Shown in pieces: positions 1 through 4,623 of a stretch of 7,573 bases of DNA. The notes beneath the pieces were generated by a model, which saw only the letters and a list, made by a program, of their open reading frames with translations, did no database searches and was not told where the DNA came from. How positions within the stretch are numbered: position 1 is the first letter of the stretch; every line of letters starts with the position of its first letter. The position numbers were made by a program, and so were the translations under genes. Source of the stretch: Candidatus Aerophobota bacterium. Lineage in GTDB: Bacteria; Aerophobota; Aerophobia; Aerophobales; B47-G16. Location: contig QMPZ01000075.1 of NCBI GenBank assembly GCA_003648815.1, positions 1-7,573 of the forward strand, read 5' to 3'.

Positions 1-302
1 CGAGCTGCCTGAAACTCCTTTAGCTTAGCTAAAAAGCCATCGTTCTTCCAGTTAAGATAATAACCGAGGATGTGAATCTCATCCTCTCCTATATCAGTGC
101 TCATCTCCACCCCCGGAACCACCTCCACTCCTAACTTTTTCCCTGCGGAAATGGCCTCCTCCAAACCAGAGACGCTGTCGTGGTCAGTTATGGAGATAGC
201 CACCAGCCCCAATTCTTTTGCCTTGCAGACCACCTCCTCAGGCGTGTAGGTTCCATCGGAATATATCGTATGGATATGTAGATCAATCATCTCCATCTTC
301 AT
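1..302 (-). CDS. PHP-domain metal-dependent phosphoesterase, C-terminus cut by window edge
   Basis: The first 100 codons of a PHP (polymerase and histidinol phosphatase) domain protein are present. Visible metal-site motifs are DLHIHT (residues 7-12) followed by SDGT (15-18), TDHDS (39-43), PGVEMS (63-68) and HILGY (77-81). This pattern is typical of stand-alone TrpH/YciV-type PHP proteins. Characterised members hydrolyse 3',5'-nucleoside bisphosphates or trim short RNAs, but the substrate here is unknown. The ATG at 302 overlaps the nadC stop as ATGA, which suggests translational coupling. In-frame ATGs at 296 and 290 are alternatives, and 296 lies at a better distance from the GGAG near the end of nadC. 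The gene is the last visible member of the nadX-nadC operon. No role in NAD synthesis can be shown. Family assignment is firm, precise function is not. Confidence 0.88.
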   Translation of the reverse strand, partial: MKMEMIDLHIHTIYSDGTYTPEEVVCKAKELGLVAISITDHDSVSGLEEAISAGKKLGVEVVPGVEMSTDIGEDEIHILGYYLNWKNDGFLAKLKEFQAA

Positions 303-1150
303 CTCTCCACTATCTTCAGGTTTATATCCAGACTTGGTGCTGAATGAGTTATCCTGCCCACCGAGATTAAATCCACCCCTGTGCTGGCTACATCTTTAAC
401 GTTCTCCAGACTCACATCTCCTGAAGCTTCTATGAGTATTTCCCTTTTTCGTCGGCGAATTTTACTCACCACCTCTCGCATTTCCTCCTCTGACATATTA
501 TCGAGCATTATGGCATCTGCATCGGATTCTATCGCCTCCTCTACCTGAGAGACGTCGCTAACTTCCACCTCCACCTTTAAAAAGGGATGGTTGTTCCGGC
601 GAGCCATCTGCACCGCTTTCTTTATTCCTCCCAGAATCCTGATGTGATTGTCCTTGATCAAAATTCCGTTGTCCAGGCCAAAGCGGTGATTGAAACCCCC
701 TCCTACCCTCACCGCATACTTTTCCAGAATCCTTAAGTTTGGGGTGGTCTTCCTGGTATCCAGGATCCTCACCCCGAAGGGAGAAACCAGGTCCACAAAT
801 TTCCTCGTCAGGGTAGCGATGCCCGAAAGTCTCTGTAAAAAATTTAAGGCCACCCTCTCTCCCTTGAGGATGACCAGAGAATCCGCCTCAAATCTGAGGA
901 TACACCTTCCCTCGGTTAAAAGTTCTCCATCCTTCAAGGAACTGGTAAAGGTCAGATGACGGGGAGAAAGCAATCTAAAAACCTCCTTGGCTATCTCCAC
1001 CCCCGCCAGCACTCCCTCCTCATGGGAAATTATCTCCGCCTTGCTTATGGAGGAAGGAGGGATAATCGCCTGACTGGTAATATCTCCCCTTCCTATATCC
1101 TCATCCAGGGCTTTCTGAATAATAGGTCTGACTACATTTAAATCCAGCAT
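299..1150 (-). CDS. nadC: Nicotinate-nucleotide pyrophosphorylase (quinolinate phosphoribosyltransferase)
   Basis: NadC converts quinolinate and phosphoribosyl pyrophosphate into nicotinate mononucleotide, CO2 and pyrophosphate, the step where the de novo route joins common NAD synthesis in the cytoplasm. The 283 residues match the usual family length. Visible signatures are DEDIGRGDIT (16-25), ERVALNFLQRLSGIAT (98-113), DTRKTTP (131-137), GGGFNHRFGL (150-159), KDNH (166-169), the EVEV strand (194-197), DAIMLDN (212-218), EASG (241-244) and ISVGRITHSAP (262-272). Together these cover the N-terminal domain and the phosphate-binding barrel. The ATG at 1150 is preceded by GAGG at good spacing. 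It starts 26 bp after nadX and ends in a 4-bp overlap with the PHP gene, so the three are probably one transcript. No broken or missing motif was seen. Confidence 0.97.
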   Translation of the reverse strand: MLDLNVVRPIIQKALDEDIGRGDITSQAIIPPSSISKAEIISHEEGVLAGVEIAKEVFRLLSPRHLTFTSSLKDGELLTEGRCILRFEADSLVILKGERVALNFLQRLSGIATLTRKFVDLVSPFGVRILDTRKTTPNLRILEKYAVRVGGGFNHRFGLDNGILIKDNHIRILGGIKKAVQMARRNNHPFLKVEVEVSDVSQVEEAIESDADAIMLDNMSEEEMREVVSKIRRRKREILIEASGDVSLENVKDVASTGVDLISVGRITHSAPSLDINLKIVER

Positions 1151-1176
1151 CTTAACCTCGCTATCTCACAAAGTTT

Positions 1177-1980
1177 TCAAGTTCCTACCCGAACTGTGTC
1201 GGCTATCCCCCTTAAAGTGGCAATGGCCGATAAAGCAGCCAGATAGCTGGTCTTAGGGTTAAAAGGAGAGGGAACGTTTTCCACCAACATCTCCATTTTT
1301 CCAAAATCTCCCCTGACCACTATGTGATGCACGTTCCTTTTTAAAGAGGGATCGGCTATCACGCGAATCCTGGTCTTATCTACTCCTATCCCGGCAAAGC
1401 TCAGCGTAGCAGCCACATTTATGTTTTTGGGAAACGCCTTCACTGCTTCTCTGCAACTTCCCTCGAAGATGACCGTCCTTTCCTTGATTTTTCCCAGATC
1501 AATTCCCTTCTCCAATATATAAGGGGCACCCTGAAGTCCTGAAGGAGGTTTAGAGGTGGTCAGGACCACCGAATCTATCCGGGCCTCCCTGGCCGCCTTT
1601 ATCCCATCCAAGCCAATGACAGCCCCTGAAGGAAGATAGATCCGGCATCCCTTCTTCCTTGCCTCATCAAAGAGGTCGAGATAATCCACCATTCCTCCCA
1701 CGCTCATAATCATGATGTCCTTACCCCTGCCGATGACCTTCCTTGCCAGCTCTCCAGCTATAGTTGGGGAAGCCGCCTCTATTATCAGGTCTGCTTCCTC
1801 TATCAGGTTCTCCAGACTCATCGTCTCAGGCTTGACGTTTAAAGACTGCTTTAACCTGTCTTGCTTGAATTTGTTTCTGTCGCATATGGCCACAAGCTGC
1901 ATTTCGGGAATCTTTTCATCAATTGCCTTGGCAATCTCCGTGCCAATGACTCCGCAGCCAACCAGACCTACCTTTATCAT
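1177..1980 (-). CDS. nadX: L-aspartate dehydrogenase (NadX type)
   Basis: This family (Thermotoga TM1643 type) oxidises L-aspartate to iminoaspartate with NAD(P)+. NadA then condenses the product to quinolinate, the substrate of the adjacent nadC. The protein has 267 residues, normal for the family. It begins with a Rossmann fold containing GCGVIG (8-13) and continues with IIEAA (66-70), SVGGM (93-97), the PSGAVIGLDG segment (117-126), FPKNINVAA (183-191), a His pair before VVRGDFG (218-227) and NPKTS (241-245). The catalytic histidine of the family lies in the C-terminal part, and one of this pair is a candidate. The start at 1980 is the first ATG after a promoter and has GGAAGGGG upstream. 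It stands in for the FAD- and often oxygen-dependent NadB. No nadA or nadB is in the window. Confidence 0.93.
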   Translation of the reverse strand: MIKVGLVGCGVIGTEIAKAIDEKIPEMQLVAICDRNKFKQDRLKQSLNVKPETMSLENLIEEADLIIEAASPTIAGELARKVIGRGKDIMIMSVGGMVDYLDLFDEARKKGCRIYLPSGAVIGLDGIKAAREARIDSVVLTTSKPPSGLQGAPYILEKGIDLGKIKERTVIFEGSCREAVKAFPKNINVAATLSFAGIGVDKTRIRVIADPSLKRNVHHIVVRGDFGKMEMLVENVPSPFNPKTSYLAALSAIATLRGIADTVRVGT

Positions 1981-2007
1981 AGATCGCCCCTTCCACCTGT
2001 TTTTTTA

Positions 2008-2035
2008 ATAATATATTTTAGCAGAGAAAAGTCAA
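2008..2035 (-). promoter_or_regulatory. Predicted sigma-70 promoter of the nadX-nadC-PHP operon
   Basis: Read on the minus strand there is a TTGACT -35 box (2035-2030), a 16-bp spacer and a TATTAT -10 box (2013-2008). Each box differs from consensus at one position. Transcription would begin near 2001, about 20 nt before the nadX ATG, leaving room for the Shine-Dalgarno but not for a riboswitch. I saw no clear palindromic NAD-repressor operator across it. The spacer is A/T-rich. Confidence 0.7.
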
Positions 2036-2043
2036 GGAATATA

Positions 2044-2097
2044 GGGTGTGAAGGGTAAAGAGTGAAGAGTGAAGGGTGAAGAGTGGGAGGGTGAGGG
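2044..2097 (+). repeat. Degenerate 7-bp tandem repeat, unit GAGTGAA
   Basis: From 2053 to 2087 the sequence reads as five consecutive heptamers in register: GGGTAAA, GAGTGAA, GAGTGAA, GGGTGAA and GAGTGGG. Imperfect units lie on both sides. Seven bases is not a multiple of three, and no gene covers the array. It starts just upstream of the nadX promoter. The same unit occurs in the opposite orientation at 4410-4486. Confidence 0.85.
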
Positions 2098-2134
2098 GTT
2101 GATTATGTCTTTCGGCGAGGCGGTGTCATCGCGC

Positions 2135-2400
2135 AAGGAATGGTCGAAGACATTTCAACCACCGCAAGGTAGGGGGGAGCAGGTCTATATTGGAGGGGAT
2201 CTTCCTTCGGAATCTCCCCTCCAACGCTCGCTTTGCTCGCTGCCTCCCCTGTTGAAAGTAGATAAGTTTGCCTCCAGCATATCTTAATAGGGGGAGCAGG
2301 CCCGACTTGCCCGAGCGAAGCGAGGGTCGGCTTTGCCGATCGGGCCGTTGAGGGGGGAAGATTTCCCCCCTCAAGTATCCTAAAGGAATGGTCGAAGACA
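2135..2400. repeat. GC-rich self-complementary segment bounded by 18-bp direct repeats
   Basis: The 18-mer AAGGAATGGTCGAAGACA occurs at 2135-2152 and again at 2383-2400, bounding a 266-bp block. Inside it are several inverted repeats: 2192-2199 with 2215-2222, 2227-2239 with 2312-2324 (one G-T pair), 2299-2305 with 2340-2346, 2327-2331 with 2335-2339, and 2348-2359 with 2363-2374. A GGGGGAGCAGG word appears twice, near 2173 and 2290. Composition differs from the flanking genes. The block could be a small non-autonomous mobile element (MITE-like), a composite of palindromic repeats, or a structured RNA. No transposase is nearby. The direct repeats are certain, the interpretation is not. Confidence 0.6.
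2348..2374. repeat. Perfect 12-bp inverted repeat with 3-nt loop
   Basis: TTGAGGGGGGAA at 2348-2359 is the exact reverse complement of 2363-2374, with GAT between. It lies about 80 bp beyond the stop codon of the exported-protein gene, so a leftward transcript would fold it. No run of T follows the stem on either strand, so it is not a textbook Rho-independent terminator. It may still protect RNA 3' ends or be an end of the repeat element around it. Confidence 0.8.
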
Positions 2401-2453
2401 CTTTAGTAAATCTTATTCATGGAAATAATGAACAGGGGAGGAGGGTAAAGATG

Positions 2454-2891
2454 TCAAATTTTAACTTCTATCCTCTCCACAAATTTTATCTGCATCGCGC
2501 TCCGTCCACCGACCACTATGGCTCTTACCTTTCCTTCCCTTTTCGGTAAGGGAGAGCCGTCTTTCTCATAGGCCAGGACGACCTTAGAGCTTTTAACCAG
2601 CTCCGCCTCGTACCTGACTCTATAGCCATCGGAGGCTACCAGCTCTACATATTCAACCTTCTCCACGTCTATTCCTACATAGGTGAGAAAATCCCTTAAA
2701 AGCACGCCTTTATAGGTAGAATCATGGCGCTGTGCTTCTACAGCGGGCAGATCTTTAAGCTCATCCAGCTTGATCTCGGCCTGAGCAGTGAGCTTAAGAG
2801 ACCATTCTCCCGAACAAGGCATACTACTGGACAAAACCAGGAGGAAAAATACCCCTATGGCAAATACCAAAAGTTTTTTCCTTATCTTCAC
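2454..2891 (-). CDS. Exported protein with molybdopterin-oxidoreductase-like (sulfite oxidase fold) domain
   Basis: With a GTG start at 2891 the product has 145 residues. Residues 1-8 are basic (KIRKK), residues 7-23 form a hydrophobic core, and the sequence then turns polar after CSGEW, so an N-terminal signal peptide is likely. The mature part resembles the oxidoreductase molybdopterin-binding family: LDELKDLPAVEA (42-53), YKGVLLRDFL (60-69), ELVASDGYRVRY (83-94), KDGSPLPKREGKVRAIV (110-126) and a closing FVERIEVK. The only cysteine (26) lies at the signal region, so the molybdenum-ligand cysteine of true sulfite oxidases is absent and catalysis is doubtful. I chose GTG because it overlaps the upstream stop as GTGA and has GGGAGG five bases away (2902-2897). 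The ATG at 2945 would add 18 residues inside the upstream gene. It shares an operon with mobA. Confidence 0.78.
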   Translation of the reverse strand: MKIRKKLLVFAIGVFFLLVLSSSMPCSGEWSLKLTAQAEIKLDELKDLPAVEAQRHDSTYKGVLLRDFLTYVGIDVEKVEYVELVASDGYRVRYEAELVKSSKVVLAYEKDGSPLPKREGKVRAIVVGGRSAMQIKFVERIEVKI

Positions 2892-3514
2892 GCCATCCTC
2901 CCAACAGCCCAGAGAAAGAGGGTAAATGCGAGAAATAGCCCCCAAACTTGGGCAGATCTTAACTTGAAAACTCTTGAGGTCCCATATTTAAGGAATCCGG
3001 CGAGTATGTATCCTACAGGGACAGTAAAGAATGAGCCAATCGCCGCAAGAGTACCTCTAAACCCCACGTAATTTAGAATTCCCGGAAGGCCCGCACGCAC
3101 CCAATGAGGATAGTGGATAAGATAGGTCATAATAAAACCAAACAGAGCGTATCCCAGATAAGCCGAGGAAGAGCCCATAATGCCTCTCCAAACAAAACTC
3201 TTCTCTGTCTTGGTAGCCAGGATGGTGGCCATCACATCGAAAGCCAGAGCATCGAAGAATATGGCGAAAAGATGACAATAATAAGGAGAGGCATTTATGA
3301 GTCTGAACAAAACCGCAATAGCTCCGATAAAAGTGCTCGAACCAGCTTTTGGAAAATATCTTCTGCCAGAGGCCAGAATTCCTAAGGCTATGGATGTAAG
3401 AATTATCGAAGGGTGGAACGCACCAATGCTGTAAAGGAAGTCGCCCAGGAACACCTCTACGGCTCCCCATAAAGAGCCTAAAAATATCAGAACTATAAGG
3501 CTTTCCCTTTTCAT
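2888..3514 (-). CDS. Polytopic membrane protein, function unknown, in mobA cluster
   Basis: This 208-residue protein is dominated by hydrophobic segments, roughly at 5-30, 35-50, 58-75, 80-101, 110-135, 153-175 and 188-205, giving six or seven membrane helices. Short basic loops (GRR at 50-52, KTEK at 102-105) lie between some of them. The N-terminal stretch with SLWGAVEVFLG (14-24) recalls small integral membrane proteins such as ECF-transporter substrate-binding (S) components, but I cannot confirm a family and see no ATPase or T-component gene here. The ATG at 3514 has a near-perfect Shine-Dalgarno, AAGGAGG, eight bases upstream (3529-3523). The stop overlaps the GTG of the exported-protein gene by 4 bp, implying the two proteins are made together. 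Transport of molybdenum, its cofactor or another ligand is only an inference from context. Confidence 0.85.
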   Translation of the reverse strand: MKRESLIVLIFLGSLWGAVEVFLGDFLYSIGAFHPSIILTSIALGILASGRRYFPKAGSSTFIGAIAVLFRLINASPYYCHLFAIFFDALAFDVMATILATKTEKSFVWRGIMGSSSAYLGYALFGFIMTYLIHYPHWVRAGLPGILNYVGFRGTLAAIGSFFTVPVGYILAGFLKYGTSRVFKLRSAQVWGLFLAFTLFLWAVGRMA

Positions 3515-3534
3515 TTATACTCCCTCCTTATCTT

Positions 3535-3549
3535 CTCCCGTTAGGGGAG
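3535..3549 (-). promoter_or_regulatory. Small hairpin ahead of the membrane-protein ribosome site
   Basis: In the 66-bp gap after mobA, CTCCC (minus strand 3549-3545) can pair with GGGAG (3539-3535) over a 5-nt loop. The strong AAGGAGG ribosome site lies only a few bases downstream. The CTCCC arm could alternatively pair with that site, so the fold might tune translation. Stem length is short and this may be chance. Confidence 0.3.
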
Positions 3550-3580
3550 GAAAGTAAAAGGTCGTATTTGTCGAGCAAGC

Positions 3581-4168
3581 TCAGGTACTACATAAGTACC
3601 TTTTTGCTACCTCTAAATCCTCAGGAGTGTTGAGATTGAAAAAAGAAAGTAAATCTGGATCGTATCTTCTTATCAAGTCCTCAGAAAGATAGTTGCATTT
3701 CACCTCGGAAAGAAAATCTCTTACCCTCAGCTCATCATCCTCTAAATGAGCCCTTATAGCCCCAAGACATCTCTTAGAATAGATGCTATGCAAAGGCTCG
3801 ACAAGACCCTTAACAATGGGGACGATGGCCTCGGTATCATCGTTTACCTGGGAGAGCATAAACCTGAGCAGTTCTATATTCAGAAAAGGCATATCACAAG
3901 CACAGATAAAGTTATACTCACTTTCGGATACCAGAAGGCCCGTATAGATTCCTCCCAGAGGTCCTTTTTCGCACACCACATCCCTCACCACCTTTAATCC
4001 GAGAAACTGATAAACAGGAGGATGACCACTAACTACCATGACATCATCAAAGATGCTCCTTAATCTCTCTGCCACCATCTCTATAATCCGCCTACCGCCG
4101 ATCTCAAGTAAAGCCTTGTCCTTGCCCATCCGTCGACTTTCACCTCCGGCGAGGATTATCCCTGTCAT
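3581..4168 (-). CDS. mobA: Molybdenum cofactor guanylyltransferase (MobA family)
   Basis: MobA transfers GMP from GTP to molybdenum-molybdopterin, producing the guanine dinucleotide cofactor used by DMSO-reductase-family enzymes such as formate dehydrogenases. It acts in the cytoplasm. The 195 residues match the family. The nucleotide-binding loop LAGGESRRMGKDKAL is at 6-20, followed by RD (62-63), GPLGGIYTGL (69-78), the metal-binding CACDMPFL (89-96), EPL (124-126) and the C-terminal FNLNTPEDL (177-185). The related nucleotidylyltransferase MocA, which uses CTP, is harder to exclude, but the motif set fits MobA better. The ATG at 4168 has AGGAG nine bases upstream. A strong promoter lies about 110 bp upstream. 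It is first in a cluster with a membrane protein and an exported molybdopterin-oxidoreductase-like protein. Confidence 0.94.
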   Translation of the reverse strand: MTGIILAGGESRRMGKDKALLEIGGRRIIEMVAERLRSIFDDVMVVSGHPPVYQFLGLKVVRDVVCEKGPLGGIYTGLLVSESEYNFICACDMPFLNIELLRFMLSQVNDDTEAIVPIVKGLVEPLHSIYSKRCLGAIRAHLEDDELRVRDFLSEVKCNYLSEDLIRRYDPDLLSFFNLNTPEDLEVAKRYLCST

Positions 4169-4275
4169 TTGACCTTACTCCTATACACGGTGAGTCTATT
4201 GGCAATCTTCATTAATTAGCCGCTCAACAGCTCTCATTTACTCGGGCGCGCGATTTTCCTGGTCTTCTGACGAAG

Positions 4276-4304
4276 AGTATATCCGAACAGATGATCAATG
4301 TCAA
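4276..4304 (-). promoter_or_regulatory. Predicted sigma-70 promoter of the mobA operon
   Basis: On the minus strand, TTGACA (4304-4299) is a perfect -35 box, the spacer is 17 bp, and TATACT (4281-4276) matches -10 at five of six positions. Initiation near 4269 leaves a leader of about 100 nt before mobA. The leader contains a possible five-pair stem, AGCTG with CGGCT, near 4232-4218. I could not match the leader to the molybdenum-cofactor riboswitch. Confidence 0.78.
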
Positions 4305-4317
4305 TACGTGAACGATC

Positions 4318-4374
4318 TGGTAGCCGCAGGATCAAGGTGAGCGTAGATGACGCAACTGAGGGTTGTGGCTACCA
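4318..4374. repeat. 11-position inverted repeat upstream of the mobA promoter
   Basis: TGGTAGCCGCA at 4318-4328 pairs with TGTGGCTACCA at 4364-4374, with one G-T wobble. The 35-nt interior holds a second small stem, GCGT (4341-4344) with ACGC (4350-4353). It lies about 14 bp upstream of the mobA -35 box. It could be a repressor or activator site, part of a small RNA, or a remnant repeat end. A further CTGCT/AGCAG stem near 4383-4400, followed by five T, lies to its right. Confidence 0.55.
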
Positions 4375-4409
4375 CACAGGCCTGCTCCCTTCTAAAGCAG
4401 ATGGTATTT

Positions 4410-4486
4410 TTCACTCTTCACTCTTCACTCTTCACTCTTCACTCTTTACTCTTCACTCTTTACTCTTTACTCTTCACCCTTCACCC
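4410..4486 (-). repeat. Eleven-unit 7-bp tandem repeat, unit GAGTGAA on the minus strand
   Basis: On the plus strand the array reads as eleven heptamers in register: five TTCACTC, then TTTACTC, TTCACTC, two TTTACTC and two TTCACCC, fading into TTCGCTA. Variation is mostly C/T at the third and sixth positions, as expected for slippage followed by point mutation. It lies in the divergent gap between mobA and amrS, ending 17 bp before the amrS -35 box. Its unit is the reverse complement of the array at 2044-2097. Confidence 0.95.
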
Positions 4487-4503
4487 TTCGCTAACCATCT
4501 TTC

Positions 4504-4531
4504 TTGACATATAAAGCCCTTTTGATATAGT
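4504..4531 (+). promoter_or_regulatory. Predicted sigma-70 promoter of the amrS-gatB operon
   Basis: A perfect TTGACA (4504-4509), a 16-bp spacer and TATAGT (4526-4531, one mismatch to TATAAT) precede amrS. Transcription from about 4538 gives a leader of about 85 nt. The leader contains the hairpin AAGCTTT (4563-4569) with AAAGCTT (4578-4584) over an 8-nt loop. The first gene starts after an AGAGG ribosome site at about eight bases spacing. Confidence 0.78.
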
Positions 4532-4562
4532 TAAACTGATTTTAAACACAGGATAAATGCGA

Positions 4563-4584
4563 AAGCTTTCAATTATCAAAGCTT
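4563..4584 (+). promoter_or_regulatory. 7-bp inverted repeat in the amrS leader
   Basis: AAGCTTT and AAAGCTT pair perfectly across CAATTATC. The hairpin falls 25 to 45 nt into the predicted transcript and about 40 nt before the start codon. It is A/T-rich and not followed by a T run, so termination is unlikely. A protein binding site or plain chance are both possible. Confidence 0.35.
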
Positions 4585-4623
4585 AAGATTTGAGCGGCCA
4601 AATACGGGTAAGAGGATTGGTCA

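Larger units (their letters stand above)
2041..2453. other. Gene-free interval between the mobA cluster and the nadX operon
   Basis: These 413 bp hold the heptamer array, the direct-repeat-bounded structured block and about 50 bp of A/T-rich sequence after the exported-protein stop. A 91-codon minus-strand reading frame (2401-2126) crosses all the hairpins. It is Arg/Pro-rich and has no recognisable domain, so I do not call it a gene. Confidence 0.7.
4169..4623. other. Divergent intergenic region between mobA and amrS
   Basis: These 455 bp hold, from left to right, the mobA leader and promoter, a palindrome, the eleven-unit heptamer array, and the amrS promoter and leader. A plus-strand frame at 4298-4507 exists only because it runs through the heptamers, giving Ser/Leu/Phe/Thr-rich repeats, and is not a gene. 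The two predicted start sites are about 270 bp apart. Confidence 0.75.

Noticed and set aside
690..1141. Plus-strand reading frames opposite nadC
   Set aside because: They are antisense shadows of a well-supported gene, with no domains or ribosome sites. The same applies to the frames opposite nadX, the membrane protein, mobA, amrS and gatB.
2348..2374. Rho-independent terminator
   Set aside because: The stem is strong but neither strand has a T run after it.
2126..2401. 91-codon minus-strand reading frame in the structured block
   Set aside because: It passes through all the inverted repeats and both direct repeats, is rich in Arg, Pro and Gly, shows no domain, and has no good ribosome site.
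2454..2945. ATG at 2945 as start of the exported protein
   Set aside because: It would bury the signal peptide behind 18 residues and overlap the upstream gene by 58 bp, whereas the GTG at 2891 has a good ribosome site and a 4-bp overlap.
4196..4237. 13-codon upstream reading frame in the mobA leader (MRAVERLINEDCQ)
   Set aside because: The ribosome site is weak, there is no attenuator-like codon run, and a frame this short is expected by chance.
4169..4269. Molybdenum-cofactor riboswitch in the mobA leader
   Set aside because: At about 100 nt the leader is short for that class, and I could not find its conserved paired elements. A covariance search would settle it.
4319..4374. tRNA-like fold with a 7-bp acceptor
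   Set aside because: It spans only about 55 nt, lacks the T-arm GGTTCGA motif, and has no CCA end.
4410..4486. CRISPR array
   Set aside because: The 7-bp units are contiguous, with no spacers and no cas genes.
4298..4507. 69-codon plus-strand reading frame
   Set aside because: Its second half is only translated heptamer repeats (SSLFTLH type) and its start lies within the mobA promoter.
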